This document shows positions 1-11,339 of a stretch of DNA of 64,000 nt, piece after piece (the stretch's first letter is position 1; each line of letters opens with the position of its first letter). The notes under the pieces are model-generated. The model had not been told where the DNA came from. It saw only the letters and a list, made by a program, of their open reading frames with translations, and did no database searches. This DNA comes from Histoplasma ohiense (lineage: Eukaryota; Ascomycota; Eurotiomycetes; Onygenales; Ajellomycetaceae). The stretch is from assembly GCA_017607445.1 (NCBI GenBank), contig JAEVHH010000001.1, positions 5,332,001-5,396,000 of the forward strand. Direction: 5' to 3'. Made by a program: the position numbers and the translations under genes.

Positions 1-1942
1 CGCTATTTTCGGAATAATCAATATAGACCCGATATCCAAGTCCGTTGAATGTTAGTTCTGATGTTGGGCCAAGAAAATCCCCTTCTAGAATACATGGACA
101 TGCATGTCCCTCCAAAAAAAAGAGAAGAAGAAGAATAGAAGGTTTCCCGTTTACTTTGAAGTTTCACTGCTCTCCCCTGAGCCTTTGTGGCCATCTACCA
201 TATATCGTAATTGAGCAAAACACGCTTCATCACACAGTTGACCGCGGGGGGGATTTTCTACGGCAACATGCTTTGTCAGGTGTATTATTTTTCCAGGTGG
301 GTTCATGCTATTGTAGGATAGTATTTGAGCGTGAGTTTGAAGTTGGCCATTGAGTTTAAAAAAAGTGATCCCGATTATATATTTAAGTTACAGATCCGAA
401 TTAGAGCCATGACTCTGCAAAGCCCTGGAGGTGCTTGGGAGCGATGTATTAGTTACAGAGGGGTATAACTACCTCCTTGGCATGAACCAGCACATAGCAG
501 GTGGTGAAATGGATGAAAACTATATCTTAAGATAGGTCCCCCCCCCAACACCTTAAGGATTGATCCTTTTGACGTATACCTGCTCGTACCTAGGTAGGGT
601 CCATCCCAACTTCTTGAGAGTTTCGGGATCTCGGACACCACATTACAAATTCAAACCATGTTCATCTTCTTACCGGCAGCATCATTCATCAGATCTATTA
701 AACTGGATGTTCTTCTAAATAGCTGACAATGATTAGTACATCTATACCAAGAAAAGTATAATTGCAATGTCATTGGATTTTGCAAGGTCTTGCAAGATCT
801 CAAAAGAAGATATAAAGGGAGCTAAACCGTAAAACACGCAATCCCTGAGGAAGGTTTTACAATCCTTCAGGCAGCCACCTATTCCTCAAGATATATATAG
901 GTATATGCATAATCTCTATCGAGTTCTAATCATGTTGATGATCAGCATTTGCTGTGGCTAGAAATTTTGATTTCCATTTCTACCCATGGTCAACTTGTTT
1001 CTAACCACGTTCAACCAGAACCCGCAAGAGGTCTTACGTCTATTAGACTTAGTAGACCGTGTGAATATGTGGCGTTAGGGATTAACTCCTGGGGACTACA
1101 GCGTAAACAAGCAACATGGAGTTTGTGCCTGCAAACTCGGCCATCAAGCTTCGATGAAACCACAGGAACACGGCAGCTTCCCTCCAGCAAAAAGGTGTGA
1201 TTGTCCGGCGCTACAAAATTCTAGTTCCAAGCCGTGGTCAAAAGCCGTGGTCAATAGCTTTACGAAGAACCGTGGGCTGTTTATGCGCAGGAACTGCTAG
1301 TAACTAACAGTTTTATCAAAAATGTACGCAGGATACAAACGACGTTGCGTCGTGTTGACTAGCCGCCCTCTCATTGGCCAAAGCTCGTCCTCTGCACCCT
1401 CACCCGTAACACAACAACGACGACGATGTTGCTGCACATGCTGGCGATATCCGCTCCCATTCGATAAACACCATCCGGTCTCGATGGCGGGACCAAGCTG
1501 CTTAACTCACGGCGGGTGATCTCCGCTCCTGATGCAGAAGTGACAGCCGACGCTTCATCCTCAACGAACCCCACGACTAGAGGTGCTGTAAGTTCAAGTT
1601 ACTACGAGCATTAACCATGGCCGGATTCGCGATACCACCCAGATTGGCATTTTCGCGGGCAATTTGCATGCAGCCAACTCGAGCCAGGCCAAGGTACGCT
1701 AAATTGGAATGGGCATCAGTGGAGTTTGCCCGCATGTGTGGCCTTGATAGGACCGGAGGTGTCAGTTGCTACCACGGGTAGTATCCTTATCTCGTTATCA
1801 GGAGGGGTGTGGGTGAGGGGGCGGATTCTCACTCCGTCGAACCCCCCGCAAATAATAAGTATGCGGCGGTGGAAGCACGTTGCTGTTCCTTCGCTGTCTT
1901 TATTTCTGTTCACATTTCAATTGCCTTCCTCAGACATCAAGC
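1..1942. other. Gene-free 5' region
   Basis: I find no supported coding region here. Open frames are short, start at random ATGs and match no family I recognise. The only local structure is a 12-bp unit, AGCCGTGGTCAA, repeated at 1230-1241 and 1243-1254. The last few hundred bases must hold the promoter and 5' leader of the betaine lipid synthase gene that follows. Confidence 0.6.
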
Positions 1943-4900
1943 ATGTCTGCCATGATGCCCTTCTTTCGCTCCAGCCGCAACGGCTGGAGTCTTCCGCATT
2001 TACAGATCGCGGCTGCTGCCGTGTTTGTCGTTGCCCTTGTGTCCTCCGTACTGCTATTTGTTTTGCGCAAGCCCAAGATGAAACACGATAGCGCCATTTA
2101 CACCTACTTCAAATTCTTCTACGCCAGTTTTGTGAAGCCCCATGAGTCCCATGGCCAAGGCGACCAACAGCGTGCTTTGGAGAGTTTCTACAAAACTCAG
2201 GTATTGACGGCCATAATTACCACATTTCTTAGCCCCTCCGACTTATATATATCTCTTAACTCGTTGTGCAATAGGCCGCGGTATACGATGCAACCCGAAA
2301 ACGACTCCTTCGAGGGCGCGAAGATATGCTAGGTCTGTTGGCAGCGCAATTGAAATGCAAACAGCAGTCAGGACGGAAGCAATCGCCAAAGCCAATATGG
2401 GTTGATGTAAGTACTGCGTCGTAGAGTAGCTTCAGATCTAGCAACGTATTTACTAACAAACTAGATTGGTGGAGGGACCGGGTATGCCCCGGCTTTATCT
2501 GATTTAAAACATGAGATTTTCCCTTCCTGTTGACAGTTAGTTAGATACAATATCGAGGCGATGGCGGCCTTTCTCCCAGTGGAATCATTTTTTGCTCATG
2601 TTTACCTCGTCGACCTCTCTCCCTCACTCTCCGAGATCGCTCGTCAGAGGTTCAGTCGACTTGGGTGGAAGAATGTTTCGGTGGTCTGCCAAGATGCGCG
2701 GGACTTTCGTCTTCCAAGTGACGAGCTCGTCAGTTCCGACAACAAGGTCAACAAGTTACGTCCAGCAACTGGCAGGGCGGATCTAGTCACGATGAGCTAC
2801 AGCCTGTCGATGATACCTGGTATTTTCTCTATTCTTATGCTATTCGCTAATAAGACCATCACATTTGATACGATATCTCCTTGAATTCCTAGATTATTAC
2901 AGTGTTGTCGACTCTTGTACATCTTTATTGAGCCCGTCAGGAACCATTGGTGTATGCGACTTTTATGGTATGTTTATCCAGCCAAGAGCGTTGCAGCTCG
3001 GTTTCTGACCTTAAAACAAACTAGTTCAGAGCATCGTCGACTTGGCGTCTCGAAACTATACCGGTGGAGTATTCAATCGACATGTGAACTGGGTCGGAAG
3101 AGCATTTTGGCGGGCGTGGTTTGACGCTGATCGTGTTGCACTGGATGGCGCTCGTCGCGATTATCTTGAGTATCGGTTTGGCACAGTCATATCAGCTAGC
3201 GCAAGGAACTATCTTCTCGGTGGTATTCCTTACTATATTTTCATCGGATGCCAGAAAGAAATATATGGCAACCAGCCAAACCCCAGCAGCAAAGAAATCG
3301 TCGAGAAACTCGATGCTGCCTACACAGAATCCCCGTACCTCTCTCCAGCAAACCACCGCAAAGATGTATCAATGGCATTAGAAAAGCAAGTTGCGGAAAT
3401 CAGATCCAAAGCCTACGAATCAGCTGTCATCAACCTAACCACGAATTTACCCTTGCCTTCTTCGTTCTATCAAAATCACCACTGGAGGATATATTATAAC
3501 GACATGTTAACAAAGCATACTCAGTTCGGGAATGAATACATCTACGCATTTACGTGGGAGGACCCCCGTGTGGACAATCGTTTATTAAATATTGGCAGCG
3601 ACGATGTTATTCTGGCCATAACAAGTGCCGGTGACAACATCCTCGACTATTTACAATATAACCCCCGAAGGTTGCACGCTGTCGACCTCAACCCTACCCA
3701 AAACCACTTACTAGAGCTGAAGGTAGCGAGTTTTAGCGCATTGGGTTACCGAGATTTCTGGAAGATATTTGGAGAGGGTAAACATCCTAACTTCAGAGAG
3801 TTATTAATCTCGCATCTCAGCCCCCACTTGTCTAGCCATGCCTTCCAATATTGGCTAGATCACTCCAATACGATTAGCGCACGGTCCGGGGTTGGCTTGT
3901 ATGAGACGGGAGGTTCTAGATATGCGATAAAGATGGTCCGCTACCTGTTTACAATCTTCGGACTTTCCGCAGAAGTGAAAAGGCTCTGCGAAGCACAGAC
4001 ATTGGACGAACAACGAAAGATATGGCCCCGAATCCGCCGCGTTCTGATGAGCAGACTATTGCATTGGGCTGTGGTTGGCACCGAGTGGTTCGCATGGAAG
4101 GCTGCGGGGGTTCCCGCTGCACAAAGGAACATGATAATCACTGATTTTCTCAATAGAAGTGGGCTCGCTGGGGGTGTGAAGAAAGATACCGAGGTTAGCG
4201 GCCAGGCTATCTGGGAATATGTGGTCAATACCTTGGATCCTGTTGTTAAGGACACTCTGATCAGCAACGATAACTACTTCTATTACCTTTGCCTCCAAGG
4301 TCGATATTCGAGAAGGTAGGAGTGAACCTCCCCCCCACCCACCCTCCGCGACTAAGAGCGCCCTTGGTATGTCCAAAACGCAATCACTGAAGTCACAGCA
4401 GATGTCATCCGAGCTATCTAACCCCCAAAGCCCACGTGAAGCTTTCTACACCACATGCTTTTGACGGGCTCCGAATCCATACCGACGAGATCAACGAGGT
4501 CATTGCAAGAATCACACCAGGCACCCTTACGATCGCGGTCGTAAGTTAGCTACTCGCGTGCTCCCCTGCCAAATTGCTAACATCTGCTAACGTGCTAATA
4601 TTATGTAGGTGATGGACTCGATGGACTGGTTTGATCCCGCGAAGGAAGATGCGTCGAAGCAGGCACGGGCGCTGAATAGCTCCCTTAAAATGGGCGGCCG
4701 CATCCTTCTTCGATCAGCCTCAATTCAGCCTTGGTATATAAAGAGTTTCGAGGAGAATGGCTTCACTGCACGACGTGTTGGTGCTAGATTTCCTGGATCA
4801 TGCATCGATCGGTGAGTCGATTCAAATGCTCGCTGTTTCAATCAATATATATTTTAATGTATCTAACTGTGGTAAATACTAACGGTAACTGATACCAGAG

Positions 4901-5040
4901 TAAATATGTACGCCTCAACGTGGATATGCAAAAAGACCAAAGACATCGCTCCTCCCCATCCTGTCACATGTGCCACCTCTCCCTTGACGCTGGAGCGGAC
5001 GAATTCCGCCTCAAGTAGCATGGATGATCTTGAAATTTAG
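1943..5040 (+). CDS. BTA1: Betaine lipid synthase (Bta1 type, two-domain)
   Basis: Makes the phosphorus-free membrane lipid DGTS: one half transfers the 3-amino-3-carboxypropyl group of S-adenosylmethionine to diacylglycerol, the other N-methylates the head group. Exons are 1943-2200, 2275-2406, 2465-2481, 2545-2819, 2893-2967, 3025-4315, 4402-4540, 4609-4811 and 4899-5040, giving 843 residues. Near the N-terminus is a hydrophobic segment (AAAAVFVVALVSSVLLFVL). A SAM-binding methyltransferase loop, IGGGTG, is split over the 17-nt third exon and exon 4, followed by VYLVDLSPSLSEIARQRF. The C-terminal DUF3419-type half contains FTWEDPRVDNRLLNI, HAVDLNPTQNHLLELK and MDSMDWFDP. Known fungal and algal enzymes have both domains fused, and the usual role is replacing phosphatidylcholine under phosphate limitation. 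No intact partner gene adjoins it. The start was chosen at the first ATG before the membrane segment. Confidence 0.93.
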
Positions 5041-5483
5041 ATCAGGAGGCAGAATGTCGTATTTCACAAGATGGAGTTTCTTCTTCTTCTTTTTCCTTTT
5101 TTCTAATTTTTATATTTATATACACATACATATCTACGAGGCTCAATGTTTTCTCTTCTGGAGAAACATGATTTATGACTTGGAGGGTCTTTCGCTTTTC
5201 TTGGTGGTCTATCTTTTATACTACATGTTAATAAACAATACCTCCGGCTGTACAGGCTATTTTGGGACCGCCTAGTCGAATGTATTTTCACCAATGTTGT
5301 TGTCAAACTCAAAATATCACAACCATCCATATCTCCAGCTTTCAGCCGAGATGTAAAAAATTGATGACGCCTATCTCATATTGTTTCTAAGGTCACACAC
5401 AATTTCGCTAAAACAAGCGCAACTAGTTCGTTTACCGAGTCTTTAACGACTGATTTTCCGGATACCCCTTCTGGACCCAATCT
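5041..5483. other. Convergent 3' intergenic region
   Basis: A T-rich stretch between the end of the betaine lipid synthase gene and the end of the broken acetyltransferase on the other strand. It must hold both 3' untranslated regions. I see no further gene; the open frames here are low-complexity. Confidence 0.5.
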
Positions 5484-6210
5484 TTAAACTCCCATCCCCC
5501 CAAGAAAAGTAGGCGTCTTTACCATGAACGGGATCTCAACATCTCTAGGCTTCCCAATGATCTCCGCTTTGTGAATCAATCTCACATGGGACAAGCGCTC
5601 GAATCCCGTGTGCTCGTAAAGATGAAATCCCACCTCAGATGACTCGGTGTGTATCGGGAGAGCGAGCTTGTTGGCAAGGTCAATGCCCCATTGAATAAGC
5701 AACCGCCCCGCTCCACCGCGTTGGTGATCCAGATGCACTGCGACTGCAGAAAGATCTTTCCCCAACGCCAATGTCAATTTTGAACATCCCCATTATCATT
5801 ATTGCTTACCGGTAGATCGATATCACTTACAGATATATCTCCTCCTGCAAAACAAATCCACTCTGATGTCCCACATGGGTCCTAGAACACTCATACATCG
5901 CTCCTTTTCCTCGCCCTCCAACCAAGGAATGCCAGCAGGCCGCTCCCACCCGTTCTCCTCTCCCGGGCGCCAAATATATATCCCAGGAAGCCATGCCAAC
6001 AATGTCCCCGGTGTCCGTGTCGACTCACTTCACAATGTGCGTCGTTTTGTCCTGCTGCGACCATTGGATTGTCCCCTCCCTATGGGCCTTGCGATCCACA
6101 CCGCGCGGGTAGAGGAAAGGCATGATCGGCTCATCTTCGAAGGCAGCGAAGAACACGTCGTAAACCTGATCGATCTCGGAAAGGAGAGCGGGAAAGACCA
6201 CTAGCGGCAT
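5484..6210 (-). pseudogene. GNAT-family N-acetyltransferase, disrupted
   Basis: Reads on the minus strand from ATG at 6210. The first piece (PALLSEIDQVYDVFFAAF, then SQQDKTTHIVK) stops at a TGA at 6025-6027, and the same frame then continues with VDTDTGDIVGMASWDIY, which is ordinary GNAT sequence. At 5971-5983 the frame changes inside a short AT run, and the next frame gives IWRPGEENGWERPAGIPWLE and LGPMWDIRVDLF. A clean GT-AG intron (about 5769-5843) joins RRYIYL to SAVAVHLDHQRGGAGRLL, which is the acetyl-CoA binding motif A, then HLYEHTGF. The two breaks are both in conserved sequence, so I call it a pseudogene. The alternative is an unusual intron from 6028 that removes both, but no good acceptor or branch site is visible. 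Confidence 0.75.
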
Positions 6211-6950
6211 TTTTTTACTTTTTTTTTTTTCTCCTATGCTGGCGTTGGCGTCTTGCTCAAACAATAGGAGCACTTCTATACAACCATATGTTATCATTGA
6301 AAGGGCTGAGAGTGGGTTGTTGGGGTGGAACATGAGAAACTCTCGCGCCACATGCCGGGTTACTACGTTCCTGCAGAGGACGATGCACGGTGTAATACGA
6401 GCTCCGCTGACGGCTGCTAAATTTACAGGGGTCTGGGCTGCAATAATGCGTACACAGGTGACAGGAGGCATGTAACTGTCCGAAGTGACCACCTAAAAGA
6501 CAGTCACAGTAGCGGCCTTCCTAGGGATGGCTGGGGAGTTTCTTGAAGCCAACCCGCCCGTTTTGAGTGGATGCTGTGGTTGATATTTTTCGGCGTGATC
6601 AATCTGATAAGATCAGGGAGGGGCTCGTGGCGGCTCTAGCGCTGCCAAGCCCCACTTTATCAGATTGATAAGATTGGATTACTGGCTGCCAGGGCTTGGC
6701 ATCCGAGGATTCCCGCTTCCAACGCTGTGGGTGAGACGTCGCTGCGACATGCGAGCGCGGAGCTGCTACGGCCGGGCGACGGAGGTGACAGAGGGATGGT
6801 GGATTCGCAACTGATAAAGACCCCCGAGGGCCCTTCGCTTTTCTGCTTCTCTGCCCAGCTTTGAACGGTCCACCCAAGTTCACACCTTTTATGCCCATAC
6901 TTTGCTCGCCCCGCTAGTTACGAATACGCCTTGACAGCTCCCTACCCATA
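6211..6950. other. Upstream region of the O-methyltransferase
   Basis: Shared upstream region of the broken acetyltransferase (minus) and the O-methyltransferase (plus). It contains several GATA-type sites; the two strongest are annotated separately. A further TGATAA lies near 6810. No coding region is supported. Confidence 0.5.
6601..6667. promoter_or_regulatory. Inverted pair of SreA/GATA-type sites
   Basis: AATCTGATAA occurs at 6601-6610 on the plus strand and again, inverted, as TTATCAGATT at 6658-6667. Both match the ATCWGATAA sequence known for fungal iron-responsive GATA repressors (SreA/Sre1/Urbs1 family), including the favoured purine before it. They sit about 280-350 bp upstream of the O-methyltransferase start. 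That they work is inference. Confidence 0.5.
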
Positions 6951-8497
6951 ATGACAGAGACACAGCCCACCCTCAATGGGCTCGCAGCCAAGATCTCTGA
7001 GCTTGCAGGAACCTTGACCAAGTTCCTGCAGGAGAAGAATATTCCGGCGCCGACTTTCGCAGCGAATAGCCCCACCAGCTACGTGGGCTTAACGCCGGAG
7101 ATTTTCATGATACGACAAGGGCTTGTGGACGCTTTGAATGATATGTGGTACCTGACACAGGGTCCAAGTGAAAGTATTTTCAACTACGTTCACACGGTTA
7201 GAAGTCCCAACCTCCCGAAGGTTCCTTTTTTTTTTTGTTTTTTTGTTTGTTTGTTTGCTTGAACTATCGGGGCAGCAAAAGTCTGACGTGAACAGGCCAT
7301 GCCCGATGCCGCCGCGCTCAATACTCTGAATTACTTCGACTTCTGGTCTGCTGTGCCGGTTGAAGGATCTGCTTCTTATGCCGATATTGCGAAGCACACA
7401 TCCCTCCCTGAAGATGTGGTTCATCGCATCTTGCAACATGCAATGACGCTTCGGATTTTCTCTGAGACCGAGCCCGGAAAGCCCTCGTCCCGCGTGCAGC
7501 ACACGTCGCGCTCGGCTGCGCTCGCCCGTTCTTCGGGATTAAAGGCTCTTGTCTCAACAATCCTGGATGATGCAGGCGCACCTATGATGGTCATGAATGA
7601 AGCGCTGGCGAGATATAACCGCGGGAAGCCCGCGCTGACGCAAGAAATGAATGAGTCTGCCTTCGCTTTGTTCCATAGGAGCGGTATATATGGCAACTAT
7701 AGCAACTCCTGGGAGTTCCTGGAAAACGACGGCGAGGGAGAGAAAAAAGGGTGGCGGGCAGCGAATTTCGTGGAGTTTATGCGTTACGTGAAAGAAATAT
7801 TCCATCTGGAAGAAGTGGTACTTCAATCCCATGATTGGAAGGCGGAAGGAAAAGCAACGGTGGTGGATGTGAGTTGCTTCCTCCCCCCGCACTCCTATTG
7901 GACTGCGTCACTATGAATGGCTATTTCCATGACGAGATTTCGCAGAGCGCAGCCAGCTGACACTGTACTTCACAGGTGGGTGGCTCCGCTGGCCATGACG
8001 CCGTAGTTTTAGCACGGAACTTCCCAGATCTCAACGTCATAGTCGAGGACCTGCCGAAGGTCAAACCTGTGTTCGACGCAGAGCTACCAGCGGAGTTCAA
8101 TACACGCGTGTCGTTTGTCGTGCACGACTTCTTCCAGCCGCAACCCGTCCAGGCCGACATTTACGTTTTCAAAATGATTCTGCACGACTGGCCGGACGAT
8201 GAGGCGGCGAAGATCCTGCGTGCGTTGGTTCCCGCCCTGAAGCCCGGCGCGCGTGTCATCCTCTTCGAATACATGGGCAAACAAGATAACGCAGAGGGAC
8301 CCGCGCTGCCCCGCTCGATTCAGCAGATGGGCACCGCAACGGACCTGAGGTTGATGGCGCTATTTAATGGGAAAGAGCGCGCGGTCGATGCGTGGAAGGG
8401 TATTTTCCGTGCTGCAGACGAGCGGTTTGATGTTGCCAGTGTCCAGGCGAATCCACAGACATTTTTCGCCGTGGTTGAGGCTGTGTGGCGTGGATGA
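6951..8497 (+). CDS. SAM-dependent O-methyltransferase (plant COMT type)
   Basis: Transfers a methyl group from S-adenosylmethionine to a hydroxyl of a small aromatic or polyketide substrate. Exons are 6951-7196, 7296-7868 and 7976-8497, giving 446 residues, the usual length for fungal secondary-metabolism O-methyltransferases. A winged-helix dimerisation part comes first (YADIAKHTSLPEDVVHRILQ), then the SAM-binding motif VVDVGGSAGHD, built across the second intron, and the catalytic-base motif FKMILHDWPDDEAAKIL, whose His is the expected general base. C-terminal PGARVILFEYMG and FAVVEAVWRG are family-typical. Intron 1 has a long T/G-rich tract. No polyketide or peptide synthase is next to it, so the substrate is unknown. 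The paired iron-type GATA sites upstream suggest metal-dependent regulation. Confidence 0.9.
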
Positions 8498-9491
8498 GAG
8501 AGAGGATAGCCTTGCGTACCGTGAATATAGTTTCATGAAGGACTACACAATGGAGCGGCTTGAGGAGACATCATTAAATCTCCCCTGGTTTTAGCGTGTT
8601 GCATAGTTTAGTTTTTGAGCGTCAAAAGTGGTCTTCATAAAAAAAAAAAAAATGGAAACGTTACACTCTTACAAAATGAATTTCTATCTTGGTTAGTCAA
8701 CACCAATATACGAACTCGTGAGGTTCAGTACATCTATATGTATATGTATTGTACAGTACCTCACTGACTCTTAGCATCTGACAGGAGTAGTAAATCATAC
8801 TATTGCTTTATGACTATATTAACCTCTTGCTGCTACTCGAAGTATGTACATGTACATGTACTGTACATGGGCTATAACAAAGCGATTTGAAAATTGAAAA
8901 TGTAGATATTTTTTTTTTTTCCTTCTGAAGGTGATTATACCAGGATTGCCTTGGCCAATTGAGAAGGGAGAAGTTTTCGATCTTAATGGAATAAAAATTA
9001 GATCATGGCAAACAGGGGACACAGTGTCTTCAGGGGCAGCATGTGGGGGACTCGGGCCGACAACAACCCCAACGGCAAAAGGGGAGACAGTTTGCCGCAA
9101 TAATTAACGGGAAAGGGCCTTTTTCTTTCTGGAAGGCCTTGGGAAAATGTCTGTACTGTGCAATATACTAAATAAATGCAACTATGATGTGCTTGTATTA
9201 AGCAGTCACCTGTGCAAAATTTAGGTTAGCTTCGTAGTATCGGCGAACACAACAGGCCTAGCTTGGACGAACAACTCGCCGACTCAGGTTACATTCCTGC
9301 TTAATCTTGATCCCCACAATAAAAAACATCGTCGGGAGTCAAGATGCTTTCACTCGGATTGGAGGCTGAGAACATTCGTTGTTCACTTAATAAATACGAA
9401 CTAAATACTTCCATCAAACACCCCAACCACAGTAAACCACATCCGCCCCAAAGGAAAAAGCCAAGCAAAATCAACAACAAAGTCTTAGAAA
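8498..9491. other. Intergenic region
   Basis: About 1 kb with no supported gene. It carries an A run near 8640, a T run near 8912, and a tract around 8840-8870 made of overlapping GTACATGTAC/GTACTGTAC palindromes. Confidence 0.5.
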
Positions 9492-10312
9492 ATGGATCAC
9501 ACTCCGCCCGCAATCCGAATCCTCCCCGCAGAAGTGGAGGATGCCTCAACCCTCGCCCTGGTTGAATCTGATGCCTATTCCCGTGACCCCGTGACGTTAT
9601 GCTTGATGGGAGAGCAAACGCCCGAAGGAATTGAGCACCGAGCCAAAGAGCTTGCGGAGGGTATAGCGAAGAAAGACCCAAAGACGCACTATATCAAGGC
9701 TGTGCTGGGTGAAGCCACGGTTATCGGCCTGGGCATATGGCACTTTTACCTCGACGAGGAATCGAGTAAATCGCGGGTTGTCGATTTGGACCAGAAGGAG
9801 TGGGGACCTGGCGCAAATGCGGATGCGTGCAGGGAGTTCTTCGGAAGGATTTTTAAAATGCGGGAAAGGATGTGTGGACAGAGGCATGTTGGTAGGTCCC
9901 TGTTTTCGAATTCCAGTCTTCTTTTTTTGGGTTTCGCCATCTGCCATTGGAGCCCTTTTTTTCCTTCCCGTGCACGTTCTTCCCCCCTTTCCCATGTATT
10001 TTCTCGGGAAGGACAAGTCTCAGGTTCAGACACATGACATTTTTTCTCACAGTATAAAAAGTACTCGGTTGTCTCGCGACCAAGATTGCCCACCAAGGTC
10101 TTGGTGCTGGCTCTGCAATGTTACAATATGGCGTTGACATTGCGGATGAAGAGAATATCCCTGGGTGGCTGGAGGCAAGTCTGGAGGGCCATAATTTGTA
10201 TAAGAAGTTTGGGTTTCATGATGCCGAATCCTTTACATTGGACCTAAACAAAATTGGAGGAGAAGGAGAGAGACCTATTTTTGGAATGTTAAGGCTTCCC
10301 ACACAGAACTGA
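9492..10312 (+). CDS. GNAT-family N-acetyltransferase
   Basis: A 216-residue acetyl-CoA-dependent acyltransferase of the fungal GNAT group; substrate unknown. Exons are 9492-9891 and 10062-10312. The acceptor was placed at the AAAAG ending at 10061, not at the CACAG ten bases earlier, because only this choice keeps the conserved reading VVLGCLATKIAHQGLGAG in frame. That segment is motif A, where acetyl-CoA binds (Q-x-x-G-x-G/A), and the downstream HNLYKKFGFHD is motif B. It is intact, unlike the broken GNAT at 5484-6210, with which it shares family but not close sequence. The start at 9492 directly precedes the first conserved strand (IRILPAEVEDASTLALVESDAY). Confidence 0.85.
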
Positions 10313-11339
10313 AAGAGAGAAAAGGGGGAGAGCGCGTTTGTAAACTGTTGGAAGACTGTTTTCATTTTGGGAGATTGTATATGTGGATCGTCGGTCTCTA
10401 GCAAGCTTCTGAACGTACCGAGAAGGACCGGTTCCATTGCTGTATATATTCAAGCCGAATATCACTTAGGGGTAGGCTTGAAGTGCTCAATGGGCAAGGC
10501 CTTGGTCAAAATCCGTCCTGGACATTGAACATTCAGGAAAGGAGTCTCTGGGAGGGTGATGTAGAATCGAATCGGCCGTTGCATTTGAAGTCTACCCGTG
10601 GTAGGGTTCACAATCCCATTTTGAGGCAGGTGGGGTATATTCTGCTGTACTGGCAATACGTAGCTGCCAATGCGGAGACACGAGCTTTATCCCATTCTCT
10701 CACCTCAAAGAAATAACTCAGAGGATTGAGTGGGAGAATGCCTTTGGTCAGGGCAACCAGCTGGCGAGCTACCATAGACCCTGAAAATGGAAAAGCTTTA
10801 ACAGTTCCTGAGGTGATTTCGAATGTTAGAGGGATTGTTTGTGCCTGGCTGGTTGGCCACTGACGACTTCAAGTTCATTGAAGCCTCTTGAACAGATCAA
10901 TGTTGCATAGCAGCGTTTCCTAGAATCCTATAGCCAATCTGATCCAGACAGCTCTTGTTGGCCATATAACATGAATGAAATTCATTGCCAAAGGTCTGCA
11001 CCGTGAGGAAAAAATCATTATTGCAGGAATTCCCAGGTTGAGCCTCCGAGTTGCTCACGTTAATCCTATTTGGGAAAAAGATTTTGGCTTCCACAATCTC
11101 AACGAGCGACACCGAAGCCCGTCTGTAATTAATTCAAGCGGACTGTGACCTCCCAAATAATGAATGAATTACGGCTGATCGTCGGCGGAAGGAGAGTCGA
11201 AGCTGAGAGTGGCTAGCACCAATAACTAGGAGCCGAACACGCCTCGGTGGAATACAGCTGCCGTTACCCTGTCTCTGCCGTCGTACAGTCGATCATCCGT
11301 CACAACCCACTGGCAGTGTTACTTCTCCTGTAGCCAAAC
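10313..11339. other. Intergenic region
   Basis: About 1 kb. Two short minus-strand frames (around 10462-10656 and 10897-11112) are open, but neither resembles a known family and neither has clear splice partners. I do not call a gene. Confidence 0.4.

Noticed and set aside
5971..6028. Possibility that the acetyltransferase lesions are removed by an intron starting GTGAGT
   Set aside because: A donor-like GTGAGT exists at about 6028, but no good branch site or acceptor follows, and the removed segment encodes conserved GNAT residues.
10897..11112. Small minus-strand frame considered as a secreted Cys-containing peptide
   Set aside because: The N-terminus is not a convincing signal peptide and the cysteines show no paired pattern.
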